From the NCBI GenBank assembly GCA_031284665.1, contig JAITXR010000069.1, forward strand, positions 1 through 6,546: 6,546 nt of DNA, given 5' to 3'. The notes beneath the pieces were generated by a model that had not been told where the DNA came from, made no database searches, and saw only the letters and a program-made list of their open reading frames with translations. The stretch's first letter is position 1, and each line of letters begins with the position of its first letter. The position numbers and the translations under genes were made by a program. Below, piece after piece: positions 1 through 5,224 of this stretch. The stretch is from Paludibacter sp. GTDB lineage: Bacteria; Bacteroidota; Bacteroidia; Bacteroidales; Paludibacteraceae.

Positions 1-290
1 TTTCAGGAATTTTCACAGTCTTAATCAAAGGAAAAACAGGCGAAGCATATAGCATTGCCAACAAAACAACCGTCTGCACCATTCGCGAAACAGCAGATAT
101 GATAGCACAAAAAATCGCCCAAAATAAAATTAAGGTAAAATTTGAGATAGATACGCTCGCCCAATATGCGCCTAAACTAAACCTTATCTTAAACTTAAAC
201 CTTATAGAATCTCTCGGTTGGCAAGCCGAAGTCGGTCTCGAAGATGCATATCGCCGAATGATTGAAAGTATGAAATGCCGAAAAATCTAA
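1..290 (+). CDS. NAD-dependent epimerase/dehydratase, C-terminal fragment (5' end outside window)
   Basis: The open frame enters from the left edge (first whole codon at position 3) and ends at TAA 288-290, giving 95 residues. The pattern GEAYSIANKTTVCTIRE, followed by a charged stretch, YAP, then ESLGW and EVGLEDAYRRMIESMK, is the C-terminal substrate-binding part of extended short-chain dehydrogenase/reductase sugar-nucleotide epimerases/dehydratases. In that family, ESLGW-x-PEVGLEEAYRRMI closes the protein. The N-terminal Rossmann fold (GxxGxxG) and the YxxxK catalytic pair would lie upstream of the window, so substrate and exact reaction cannot be told. Relatives in surface-polysaccharide loci are an inference only. 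One oddity: the segment between YAP and ESLGW is a low-complexity L/N/I run, where relatives usually have charged residues. The ATG at 99-101 is internal, since homology continues upstream of it. Family assignment is firm; specificity is unknown. Confidence 0.85.
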   Translation, partial: SGIFTVLIKGKTGEAYSIANKTTVCTIRETADMIAQKIAQNKIKVKFEIDTLAQYAPKLNLILNLNLIESLGWQAEVGLEDAYRRMIESMKCRKI

Positions 291-401
291 TAATTTTTGG
301 TAGTTAAAATGCGAATTAAGGTTTTTAATCTTAACAGAGTTATAGTAAAATTAAAAAGGTTGAATAGATTGTGAGACAATTTTACATTTCAATTTTTTTT
401 G

Positions 402-410
402 TATTTTTGT
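402..410 (+). promoter_or_regulatory. Bacteroidota-type -7 box, no obvious gene directly behind it
   Basis: TATTTTTGT fits the Bacteroidota -7 consensus TAnnTTTGY. No properly spaced TTTG-type -33 element is visible. Only an 8-codon frame (ATG 419-421, stop 440-442) follows directly. It could drive the HAD gene 460 bp downstream through a long structured leader, be a remnant of a lost gene's promoter, or be chance in A/T-rich DNA. Confidence 0.3.
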
Positions 411-451
411 ACTTTTTAATGATAACTCAATGTTTAGCCTAAATTAATAAA

Positions 452-511
452 TTTTCTCTGTATTGCTTCCACGACAAGTCGGGGCACGTCGGGAAATACC
501 CTAGAATGACG
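452..511. repeat. Dispersed repeat, copy A (short form)
   Basis: This 60-bp stretch aligns with 5001-5089 at about 54 of 60 columns, apart from a 29-bp block present only in the second copy (5052-5080). The shared edges are ATTGCTTCC on the left and AGAATGACG on the right. Copy A contains the mini-dyad CGACAAGTCG (472-481; 4-bp stem, AA loop). Dispersed intergenic repeats with ATTGCTTC and AATGACG ends are, to my knowledge, common in several bacterial phyla. No transposase lies nearby, so if mobile it is non-autonomous (MITE-like). No target-site duplication could be identified. Confidence 0.7.
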
Positions 512-602
512 AATCGTTTTATTTTAACATAACACTATTGTTTCATATCTCAAAGTCTATTATCTAATTATTTAAATGAATAACTGATATGTTGCCTAAA
601 CA

Positions 603-615
603 CGCCCGAAGGGCG
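603..615. repeat. Hairpin 1 of cassette
   Basis: CGCCC-GAA-GGGCG: perfect 5-bp stem with a 3-nt loop. It has the same architecture as the hairpin at 793-805, with the outermost pair changed from C-G to A-T. It lacks a following T-run on the plus strand, so it is not a classic terminator. Confidence 0.75.
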
Positions 616-627
616 AGATTTCCGTAA

Positions 628-656
628 CCGCAGGTCAAACAAAGTGCGACCTGCGG
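628..656. repeat. Hairpin 2 of cassette, 9-bp stem
   Basis: CCGCAGGTC (628-636) pairs perfectly with GACCTGCGG (648-656) around an 11-nt loop. It is followed by an A-run (657-663), which would read as a T-run on the minus strand. The stem is the same as that at 760-780 except for one paired change. Confidence 0.85.
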
Positions 657-677
657 AAAAAAAGCAAACAAGAATTT

Positions 678-739
678 CTGCCTGTAAGGCAGGACAAAAC
701 GCTGTTATTTATTACTCAAAAGTCCTGCCTTTCAGGTAG
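678..739. repeat. 18-bp inverted repeat with two nested mini-hairpins
   Basis: Bases 678-695 match the reverse complement of 722-739 at 16 of 18 positions, including a perfect 10-bp block (686-695 with 722-731). Each arm also folds on itself: CTGCCT-GTA-AGGCAG (678-692), and CTGCCT-TTC-AGGTAG (725-739, one G-T pair). The region can therefore form either one long stem or two small ones. The arms enclose an A/T-rich 26-bp centre. Confidence 0.85.
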
Positions 740-759
740 AATATATGTGCCTATTGCTG

Positions 760-780
760 CCGTAGGTCAACGACCTACGG
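760..780. repeat. Hairpin 5 of cassette, 9-bp stem
   Basis: CCGTAGGTC-AAC-GACCTACGG is a perfect 9-bp stem with a 3-nt loop. Compared with 628-656, position 4 of the stem is T-A instead of C-G, so the pairing is kept by a double change. The sequence TTATGAAAATTT that follows leads into the next hairpin. Confidence 0.85.
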
Positions 781-792
781 TTATGAAAATTT

Positions 793-805
793 AGCCCTAC
801 GGGCT
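793..805. repeat. Hairpin 6 of cassette
   Basis: AGCCC-TAC-GGGCT is a perfect 5-bp stem with a 3-nt loop, followed by TTT (806-808). A terminator role is possible, but the stem is short and it lies upstream of a gene rather than after one. Confidence 0.7.
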
Positions 806-869
806 TTTAGGTACAACGTACGACAATCAATTTACCTAATATTCTAATAATCTAATTTTAAAAAATAAA

Positions 870-1526
870 ATGCTTAAACTTATCATTTTCGACCTTGATG
901 GTACTTTGCTTAATACTATCGAGGATTTGGCTAACAGTACAAATTATGCTTTGAATGTTTTTAATTTTCCGCAACACGCGGTCGAAGAATATAATTTTTT
1001 TGTTGGTAATGGAATAAATAAATTGCTCGAACGCGCTTTGCCTGAGGCGCATCGCAATGCAGACACGGTTTCGATGATTCGCCACGAGTTTTTGAAACAT
1101 TATGCGGCGCATTCCGAAGAGTTTACCAAGCCATACGAAGGCACTGTGGAACTGCTCGCAAAGATACAGGACAAAGGATTGCAGATTGCTGTGGCGTCGA
1201 ATAAAATTGACGATGCAACTGTAAAATTAACAAAATATTTTTTCCCCGCCATACGTTTTGCTACAATTGTTGGGCAGCGCGAAGGTTTTCCTATCAAACC
1301 AAATCCCGCTGTGGTGGATGAGATTATTGGGAATAGCGCTGTGGCAAAAGACGAGGTTTTGTATGTTGGCGATTCGGGTGTGGATGTGATGACGGCTCAT
1401 AATGCAGGCGTGCGCTTTGTGGGAGTGTTGTGGGGTTTCCGTCCAAAATCGGAACTTGAGGCACTTGGAGCAAGTCGTTTTGTGGCAAATACGCAGGAAC
1501 TCGAACAAATTATCTTCCACGAATAA
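870..1526 (+). CDS. HAD-superfamily phosphatase, phosphoglycolate phosphatase-like
   Basis: This is a 218-residue haloacid dehalogenase hydrolase. All four HAD motifs are visible. Motif I is [10 protein letters not shown], with nucleophile Asp8 and acid/base Asp10. Motif II is VASNK, with Ser110. Motif III is Lys143 in IKPNP. Motif IV is GDSGVD, with Asp168 and Asp172, which hold Mg2+. Residues about 15-88 form the helical C1 cap, as in Gph/PGMB-type enzymes that hydrolyse small phosphate esters in the cytoplasm. The length and the KPNP signature fit the phosphoglycolate phosphatase branch, but similar proteins act on other sugar phosphates or on pyrophosphate, so the substrate is open. The ATG at 870 is the only start placing motif I correctly; the leader is A-rich without a Shine-Dalgarno sequence. 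The last 17 bp overlap the 3' end of mutS on the other strand. Upstream lies the hairpin cassette; TAATTTTA (853-860) is one base off a -7 box. Confidence 0.92.
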   Translation: MLKLIIFDLDGTLLNTIEDLANSTNYALNVFNFPQHAVEEYNFFVGNGINKLLERALPEAHRNADTVSMIRHEFLKHYAAHSEEFTKPYEGTVELLAKIQDKGLQIAVASNKIDDATVKLTKYFFPAIRFATIVGQREGFPIKPNPAVVDEIIGNSAVAKDEVLYVGDSGVDVMTAHNAGVRFVGVLWGFRPKSELEALGASRFVANTQELEQIIFHE

Positions 1527-4119
1527 TTCGCTTTATGTCGTTCAGTTTATTGAGTGCCTCGACGGGCGTAAGGTTGTTAATATCAAGGTTTTGAATTTCG
1601 TCGCGGATTTGTTCAAGCACAGGGTCGTCGAGTTGAAAAATGCTTAATTGCAAGCCTTCGCGTTTTTCGGCAATGATATTTGTAGGTTTCGAGAGCGAAC
1701 TTTGATGATTTTCGCTTTCCAAATCGCTAAGGATATTTTCGGCACGTTTTACTATGCTTGGGGGCATTCCTGCCATTTTTGCAACGTGAATACCAAAACT
1801 GTGTTCGCTGCCGCCGGGCAGCAGTTTGCGCAAAAAGATTATTTTTTTATCCACCTCTTTTACCGAAACATTGTAGTTTTTGATGCGCGAAAACGATTTT
1901 TCCATTTCGTTAAGTTCGTGATAATGCGTGGCAAAAAGTGTTTTGGCGCGCGCGTTCGGGTTTTCGTGAATATATTCCACAATAGCCCAAGCGATTGAAA
2001 TTCCATCGTAAGTACTTGTGCCGCGCCCAAGTTCGTCGAAAAGCACAAGCGAGCGTGGAGTAACATTATTCAGGATACTTGCCGCCTCGCTCATTTCGAC
2101 CATAAATGTAGATTCGCCTTGCGATATATTATCGCTTGCTCCCACGCGGGTAAAAATTTTATCCACCACCCCGATAGTCGCACTTTCGGCAGGCACAAAG
2201 CAGCCTGTTTGAGCCATTAACACAATTAGAGCCGTCTGTCGGAGCAAAGCCGATTTTCCTGCCATATTTGGACCTGTAATTATAATAATTTGCTTTGAGT
2301 CGGTGTCGAGAAAAACATCGTTTGCAATATATTGTTCGCCTGCCGGCAGTTGTTTTTCGATTACCGGATGCCGTCCTTGGCGAATATTGAGTATATTATC
2401 GTTGGTAATTGTGGGTTTGATATAATGATTTTCGGCTGCCACGAGGGCGAATGACAGCAGGCAGTCGGTTTGTGCAATAAGATTTGAATTAAGTTGAATG
2501 GCGGCAATATACTCGTTAAGTGCCTGCACGAGCGACTCGAACATTTGGTTTTCGATGGCAAGTATTTTTTCTTCTGCGCCAAGTATTTTTTCTTCGTATT
2601 GTTTTAATTCCTGAGTAATATATCGTTCGGCTTGGGTGATTGTTTGTTTACGAATCCAATTTTGCGGCACCTTATCTTTGTATGTATTTCGCACTTCGAT
2701 ATAGTATCCGAACACGTTGTTGAAGGCAATTTTAAGGCTTGGGATGCCTGTTGCGGCACTTTCGCGTTCCTGAATATGCTGTAAATAATCTTTCCCCGAG
2801 CGCGAAAGCAATCGCAGTTCGTCGAGTTCGGCATTTATTCCGCTGCTGATAAAGTTTCCTTTTGCCACAAGAGCCGGCGAGTCGTTTTCCAATTCCCGTT
2901 CAATTCGTTGTCCGATTACCGCGCAGGCGTTCAGTTGGTCGGAAGTGCGGCGCAGCAGTTCGTTATTAACGCCGGCGCAGGCTTTCTTGATTACTTCAAT
3001 TGCGCCCAGAGCCACTTTGAGTTGCACCACTTCGCGGGGCGAAATTCGTCCCACAGCCACTTTTGAGATTATGCGTTCCAAATCGCCGATTAGCATAAAC
3101 TGTTTTTCGAGTACATTTCTAATATTTTGGTGGCGGACAAAGTATTCAACCACATCGAGGCGTTCCTTAATAGGATTTACGTCTTTGAGCGGGAAAGCAG
3201 TCCAGCGGCGCAGCAGGCGCGCGCCCATTGGAGTTTTTGTGCGGTCGAGCACGTCGATTAATGTTTTGGCGTTCTCGTTAGCCGACGAAAACAGTTCGAG
3301 ATTGCGCACCGAAAAGCGGTCGAGCCACATATATCGTTCTTCCTCAATTCGTGCTAATTGAGTGATATGTCCTGTTTGTTGATGTTGAGTCAGGTCAAGA
3401 TAATGGAGAATTGCACCGGCAGCCACAGTGCCCGATTGCAAAGTTTCGACGCCAAAACCTTTTAGATTTTGAGTTTGGAAATGTTTCAGTAGTCGTTCGT
3501 GTGCCGAATCGGGGATAAAAGCCCAGTCGTCGAGCGGATAGATAAAAAATTTTGTGCCAAAAAGATTTTCAAATTCGCGGCGTGCCGAGCGGTCGTAAAG
3601 CACCTCTTTCGGTTGAAAACTGTTGAGCAGTTTATCCGCGTGTTCGGCGTCTCCTTCGGCAACGAGAAATTCGCCGGTCGAAATATCGAGAAACGATACA
3701 CCGATTATTTGCCGATTGATATACACCGCGGCAACAAAATTATTTTCCTTATGATTCAGTGTAGTATCGCTATACGAAACTCCGGGCGTAACAAGTTCGG
3801 TAACACCGCGGCGAACGATTTTTTTCGTCAATTTAGGGTCTTCGAGTTGGTCGCAGATAGCCACTCGTTTGCCGGCGCGGATTAATTTTGGCAGATAAGT
3901 ATCCAATGCGTGATAAGGAAAACCGGCAAGTTCAACGCTGCTTGCGGATCCATTTGCGCGGCGAGTAAGAGTAATGCCAAGTATTTCGGAAGCGATGATA
4001 GCATCTTTTGAAAATGTTTCGTAAAAATCACCACAACGGAACAGCAAAATTGCATCCGGATGTTTTGATTTAATATCCAGATATTGCTTCATCAAAGGGG
4101 TTTCAACTATTTTTTCCAC
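1510..4119 (-). CDS. mutS: DNA mismatch repair protein MutS
   Basis: MutS recognises base mismatches and small loops and recruits MutL, using ATP. The 869-residue product is full length. The mismatch-binding domain carries the FxE motif in GDFYETF (Phe32, Glu34). The connector, lever and clamp domains span roughly 120-560. The ATPase has Walker A GPNMAGKS (616-623), the signature region around [11 protein letters not shown] (666-676), Walker B LVLFDE (691-696, then [10 protein letters not shown]) and the THYHEL switch (His732, His734). QLSIF (824-828) fits the beta-clamp binding pentapeptide, and the C-terminal helices (about 845-867, [13 protein letters not shown]) are the tetramerisation region. 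The start is GTG (4117-4119). The next ATG, residue 10, would remove the conserved ETPLM preceding KQY, so GTG is preferred. The gene is convergent with the HAD gene and overlaps it by 17 bp. No interrupted frames or missing catalytic residues were found. Confidence 0.98.
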   Translation of the reverse strand: MEKIVETPLMKQYLDIKSKHPDAILLFRCGDFYETFSKDAIIASEILGITLTRRANGSASSVELAGFPYHALDTYLPKLIRAGKRVAICDQLEDPKLTKKIVRRGVTELVTPGVSYSDTTLNHKENNFVAAVYINRQIIGVSFLDISTGEFLVAEGDAEHADKLLNSFQPKEVLYDRSARREFENLFGTKFFIYPLDDWAFIPDSAHERLLKHFQTQNLKGFGVETLQSGTVAAGAILHYLDLTQHQQTGHITQLARIEEERYMWLDRFSVRNLELFSSANENAKTLIDVLDRTKTPMGARLLRRWTAFPLKDVNPIKERLDVVEYFVRHQNIRNVLEKQFMLIGDLERIISKVAVGRISPREVVQLKVALGAIEVIKKACAGVNNELLRRTSDQLNACAVIGQRIERELENDSPALVAKGNFISSGINAELDELRLLSRSGKDYLQHIQERESAATGIPSLKIAFNNVFGYYIEVRNTYKDKVPQNWIRKQTITQAERYITQELKQYEEKILGAEEKILAIENQMFESLVQALNEYIAAIQLNSNLIAQTDCLLSFALVAAENHYIKPTITNDNILNIRQGRHPVIEKQLPAGEQYIANDVFLDTDSKQIIIITGPNMAGKSALLRQTALIVLMAQTGCFVPAESATIGVVDKIFTRVGASDNISQGESTFMVEMSEAASILNNVTPRSLVLFDELGRGTSTYDGISIAWAIVEYIHENPNARAKTLFATHYHELNEMEKSFSRIKNYNVSVKEVDKKIIFLRKLLPGGSEHSFGIHVAKMAGMPPSIVKRAENILSDLESENHQSSLSKPTNIIAEKREGLQLSIFQLDDPVLEQIRDEIQNLDINNLTPVEALNKLNDIKRIIRGR

Positions 4120-4144
4120 GTTCGTATTATTTATTGTTTTGGGT

Positions 4145-4179
4145 GCAAAAATAGAAAAAAAAGTTTGTAAAGTGTCAAA
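4145..4179 (-). promoter_or_regulatory. Predicted mutS promoter
   Basis: On the minus strand, TATTTTTGC (4153 down to 4145) matches the Bacteroidota -7 consensus TAnnTTTGY. A TTTG -33 element sits at 4179-4176, with a 22-bp spacer containing eight consecutive T's. This spacing is at the long end of the usual range as I recall it. The mutS GTG would lie 25 bp downstream of the -7 box. Confidence 0.6.
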
Positions 4180-4212
4180 TTAATAGTTAATTGTTAATGA
4201 TAAATGGTTAAT
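4178..4212. repeat. 7-bp short-period array (NNNTAAT), about five units
   Basis: Heptamers AATTAAT, AGTTAAT, TGTTAAT, GATAAAT and GGTTAAT follow one another without gaps. The same heptad period and TAAT core recur at 5111-5138 and 5173-5193. It abuts the mutS -33 element. Confidence 0.65.
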
Positions 4213-4259
4213 GGTACGTTCTGCGGCTATTGTACCCATCATTGCTCATTTGTCTGAAC

Positions 4260-4295
4260 TTTGATTTATTTGATTCTTTTGATTAATATGATAAG
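4260..4295. repeat. 9-bp short-period array (TTTGATTNN), four units
   Basis: TTTGATT cores start at 4260, 4269 and 4278, and a degenerate TATGATA at 4287, so the period is exactly 9 bp. A related array with a TTTGA core lies at 4934-4968, on the far side of the small gene cluster. From 4120 to 4442 this, the heptad array and the two promoters are all that can be recognised. The G/C-rich patch at 4298-4320 is unassigned. Confidence 0.7.
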
Positions 4296-4403
4296 AGCGG
4301 GATACGCGCCTGCAGTCCGTCATTTTTGGTAACCTCCGCCCCAACTTTCTAAATTTCGCTAACTTTTTACCTTTCTTGCCTTTTCTATTTAAAAATAAGG
4401 TAT

Positions 4404-4412
4404 TAACTTTGT
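4404..4412 (+). promoter_or_regulatory. Predicted promoter -7 box of the antitoxin-like gene
   Basis: TAACTTTGT matches the Bacteroidota -7 consensus TAnnTTTGY exactly. TTTT (4381-4384) lies 19 bp upstream as a weak -33 candidate. The start codon at 4443 is 30 bp downstream, giving a short A/T-rich leader. Confidence 0.5.
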
Positions 4413-4442
4413 AGTGTAATTTTAATTTAAAAACTTAACTAT

Positions 4443-4607
4443 ATGCAAACAGCAGTAAAAACAACAGATTGGTTATTCCCAAACGAAGACATAATCGTAA
4501 CCGATAATGACTTTAAAAATATGGTTAATGATGCCGAACATTCAGGAGATATGACTTTTGAACAGTTTAAAATCAGTATGAGCAAATGGGTAAAGCAAAA
4601 TGGGTAA
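4443..4607 (+). CDS. Small antitoxin-like protein, 54 aa
   Basis: The reading frame starts MQTAVKTTDWLFPNEDI and ends SKWVKQNG, with TAA at 4605-4607. The protein is acidic in the middle (many Asp/Glu, DAEHSGDM) and ends in a helix-like, charged tail. It has no membrane segment or signal peptide. Its 3' end overlaps, by 22 bp, the start of a frame resembling a ParE/RelE toxin. Small acidic protein first, toxin second and overlapping, is the usual order of type II toxin-antitoxin operons, where the first product neutralises the toxin and often represses the operon. I recognise the general look of Bacteroidota antitoxin-like proteins but no defined DNA-binding domain, so the role rests mainly on position. 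A good -7 box at 4404-4412 supports expression. There is no Shine-Dalgarno sequence. With the toxin truncated, it may be an orphan antitoxin. Confidence 0.6.
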   Translation: MQTAVKTTDWLFPNEDIIVTDNDFKNMVNDAEHSGDMTFEQFKISMSKWVKQNG

Positions 4608-4610
4608 AGC
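4584..4610. repeat. 14-bp tandem duplication at antitoxin/toxin junction
   Basis: AAATGGGTAAAGC occurs at 4584-4596 and again at 4598-4610, a 14-bp period with one A between. It covers the antitoxin stop and the toxin start. Because 14 is not a multiple of three, it puts the two genes in different frames; with a single copy they would be one continuous frame (SKWVKRIVPQRK). Confidence 0.9.
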
Positions 4611-4777
4611 GCATAGTTCCGCAACGAAAATTAGTAATTACAAAAATGTTTCGGGATAATCTGGACAGTATTGCAGAATATGGCGCTACTGTTTTTGGTG
4701 AAAATGTTAGTAGCATATTTGTGAATAATGTTATTTCAAAAGTTGCATATAAACTATTCACTACAAACTTTTCCTAA
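4586..4777 (+). pseudogene. Truncated ParE/RelE-like toxin remnant
   Basis: The 63-residue frame contains RKLVITKMFRDNLDSIAEYG, then VFGENVSSIFVNNVI. This resembles the N-terminal strand and two helices of ParE/RelE-family toxins (pattern: K-x-V-x-I-S/T-x-x-F-x-x-N-L-x-x-I-x-x-Y, then an FG turn and a second helix). Intact members are about 90-105 residues and continue with a beta-sheet core, often with a HPECR-like turn and YR-x-I-x-x-x-Y-x-I-x-YR. None of that follows here. Similarity stops near VAYKL (around 4753) and the frame ends after TTNFS. The sequence beyond belongs to the 3' end of the minus-strand membrane-protein gene, which it overlaps by 17 bp. A rearrangement or deletion joining the two is the simplest reading, and toxin activity is unlikely. 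The start is ATG 4586, inside the antitoxin gene. A short stand-alone protein cannot be excluded. Confidence 0.55.
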
Positions 4778-4925
4778 CCACGATATGCAACGCCAGTCCT
4801 ACTATCATTACTATTGCCGCTACGGCAAGTAAAGTATTGGAATCGGGCTGCGTAAAAAAGTGTATGGCAAGGATTATCACGCCAATTAAAATAACAATTA
4901 TGCCGGAAAATTTCAATAAACGCAT
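4761..4925 (-). CDS. Small two-helix membrane protein, 54 aa
   Basis: The frame runs from ATG (4925-4923) to TAG (4763-4761). It reads MRLLKFSG, a hydrophobic segment (about residues 8-24, rich in Ile/Val/Leu), a short polar turn FTQPDSNT (24-31), a second hydrophobic segment (about 32-50) and the basic end RKSL. Positive charge at both ends predicts both termini in the cytoplasm with a short outside loop. I recall short hypothetical proteins of this pattern in Bacteroidota, but no function is known to me. The regular helix-turn-helix hydrophobicity makes a chance frame unlikely. Its leader contains the TTTGA array (reading TCAAA on this strand). A box one base off the -7 consensus, TAACTTTTC, lies at 4971-4963. 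It is not linked to mutS or argG by operon structure. Confidence 0.7.
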   Translation of the reverse strand: MRLLKFSGIIVILIGVIILAIHFFTQPDSNTLLAVAAIVMIVGLALHIVVRKSL

Positions 4926-4931
4926 AAATTT

Positions 4932-4968
4932 AGTTTGAACAGTTTGAGTAGTTTGAATGTTTGAAAAG
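4932..4968. repeat. 9-bp short-period array (TTTGANNNN), about four units
   Basis: TTTGA cores begin at 4934, 4943, 4952 and 4960 (spacing 9, 9, 8 bp); the first three are preceded by AG. The array starts seven bases upstream of the membrane-protein start codon. It shares the 9-bp period and TTTGA core with 4260-4295, in the same orientation. Confidence 0.7.
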
Positions 4969-5000
4969 TTACCTAATTTAATAGTTTTTTCTTTGCTCTA

Positions 5001-5089
5001 TTTTTTCTGGATTGCTTCCACGATAAATCGGGACACGTCAGGAAATACCCTCGCTAATCGGCTTGCCGCTTGGTTTACCAAGAATGACG
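5001..5089. repeat. Dispersed repeat, copy B (long form)
   Basis: This aligns with 452-511 on both flanks of a 29-bp insert (5052-5080). The left block 5011-5051 matches at 37 of 41 positions, with transitions only. Three 10-bp mini-dyads with 4-bp stems are present: CGATAAATCG (5021-5030), CGGCTTGCCG (5059-5068) and TGGTTTACCA (5071-5080). The last two make up most of the insert. It is a non-coding, possibly MITE-like repeat. Confidence 0.7.
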
Positions 5090-5110
5090 GGCTGAACTTG
5101 CAGTACCCAC

Positions 5111-5138
5111 TCGTAATTTATAATTCGTAATTCGTAAT
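5111..5138. repeat. 7-bp short-period array (TCGTAAT), four units
   Basis: TCGTAAT, TTATAAT, TCGTAAT and TCGTAAT follow without gaps. The period and TAAT core are the same as at 4178-4212. Confidence 0.75.
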
Positions 5139-5153
5139 TTTCCTAATTTGTAA

Positions 5154-5173
5154 GTCCCAATAGCTATCGGGAC
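5154..5173. repeat. 20-bp near-palindrome
   Basis: GTCCC (5154-5158) pairs with GGGAC (5169-5173). The inner ATAGCTAT is itself palindromic, and only one symmetric position is mismatched. The 10 bases ATCGGGACAC (5166-5175) are identical to 5027-5036 in dispersed repeat copy B, so the two modules are related. Confidence 0.7.
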
Positions 5174-5201
5174 ACTAATCACTAATCGTTAATCACTTAA
5201 T
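5173..5201. repeat. 7-bp short-period array (CACTAAT), about four units
   Basis: CACTAAT (5173), CACTAAT (5180), CGTTAAT (5187) and the 8-bp CACTTAAT (5194) run on directly from the preceding palindrome. Confidence 0.7.
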
Positions 5202-5224
5202 TAGTAGTTTTTCCATCTTCTTTC

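Larger units (their letters stand above)
601..821. repeat. Cassette of short hairpins (REP/MITE-like intergenic element)
   Basis: Six hairpins and one long inverted repeat are packed into about 220 bp, between two A/T-rich flanks. The order is a 5-bp stem (603-615), 9-bp stem (628-656), 6-bp stem (678-692), 6-bp stem (725-739), 9-bp stem (760-780) and 5-bp stem (793-805). A weak 4-bp GTAC stem (811-821) closes it. The outer pair (5-bp CCC/GGG stems) and the next pair (9-bp CCG/CGG stems) are similar to each other, so the cassette is roughly symmetric about the central 18-bp inverted repeat. This resembles REP/BIME-type or MITE-type intergenic elements. No RAYT-type transposase is in the window. 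Similar modules occur widely in Bacteroidota spacers as far as I recall; that is not tested here. Confidence 0.65.
291..869. other. Gene-free spacer of 579 bp, repeat-rich
   Basis: No reading frame here has protein-like sequence on either strand. The left third (291-450) is A/T-rich and contains a promoter-like box at 402-410. The middle carries a copy of a dispersed repeat (452-511). The right part (601-821) is a cluster of small hairpins. Just before the HAD gene, CTAAT occurs three times at 8-bp spacing (836, 844, 852). No good terminator for the epimerase gene is visible; the only dyad nearby is a weak A/T stem (TTAAG 316-320 with CTTAA 330-334). Confidence 0.7.

Noticed and set aside
419..442. 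Eight-codon frame after the promoter-like box
   Set aside because: It is too short and lacks a ribosome site; it is not distinguishable from chance.
601..821. CRISPR array
   Set aside because: The repeats are short dyads of different sequence, without constant-length spacers or identical direct repeats, and no cas gene is present.
858..1297. Minus-strand frames opposite the HAD gene
   Set aside because: They overlap the HAD motifs on the coding strand and show no family features.
2945..3361. 138-codon plus-strand frame within mutS
   Set aside because: It is antisense to the well-conserved MutS lever domain, very rich in Ser/Arg/Thr, and without protein-like pattern.
4211..4239. Hairpin GGTAC/GTACC upstream of mutS
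   Set aside because: It has only a 5-bp stem with a 14-nt loop, no conserved context, and is likely chance.
4439..4761. Minus-strand frames (61 and 62 codons) opposite the toxin-antitoxin relic
   Set aside because: They have mixed composition and no similarity; the plus-strand frames explain the region better.
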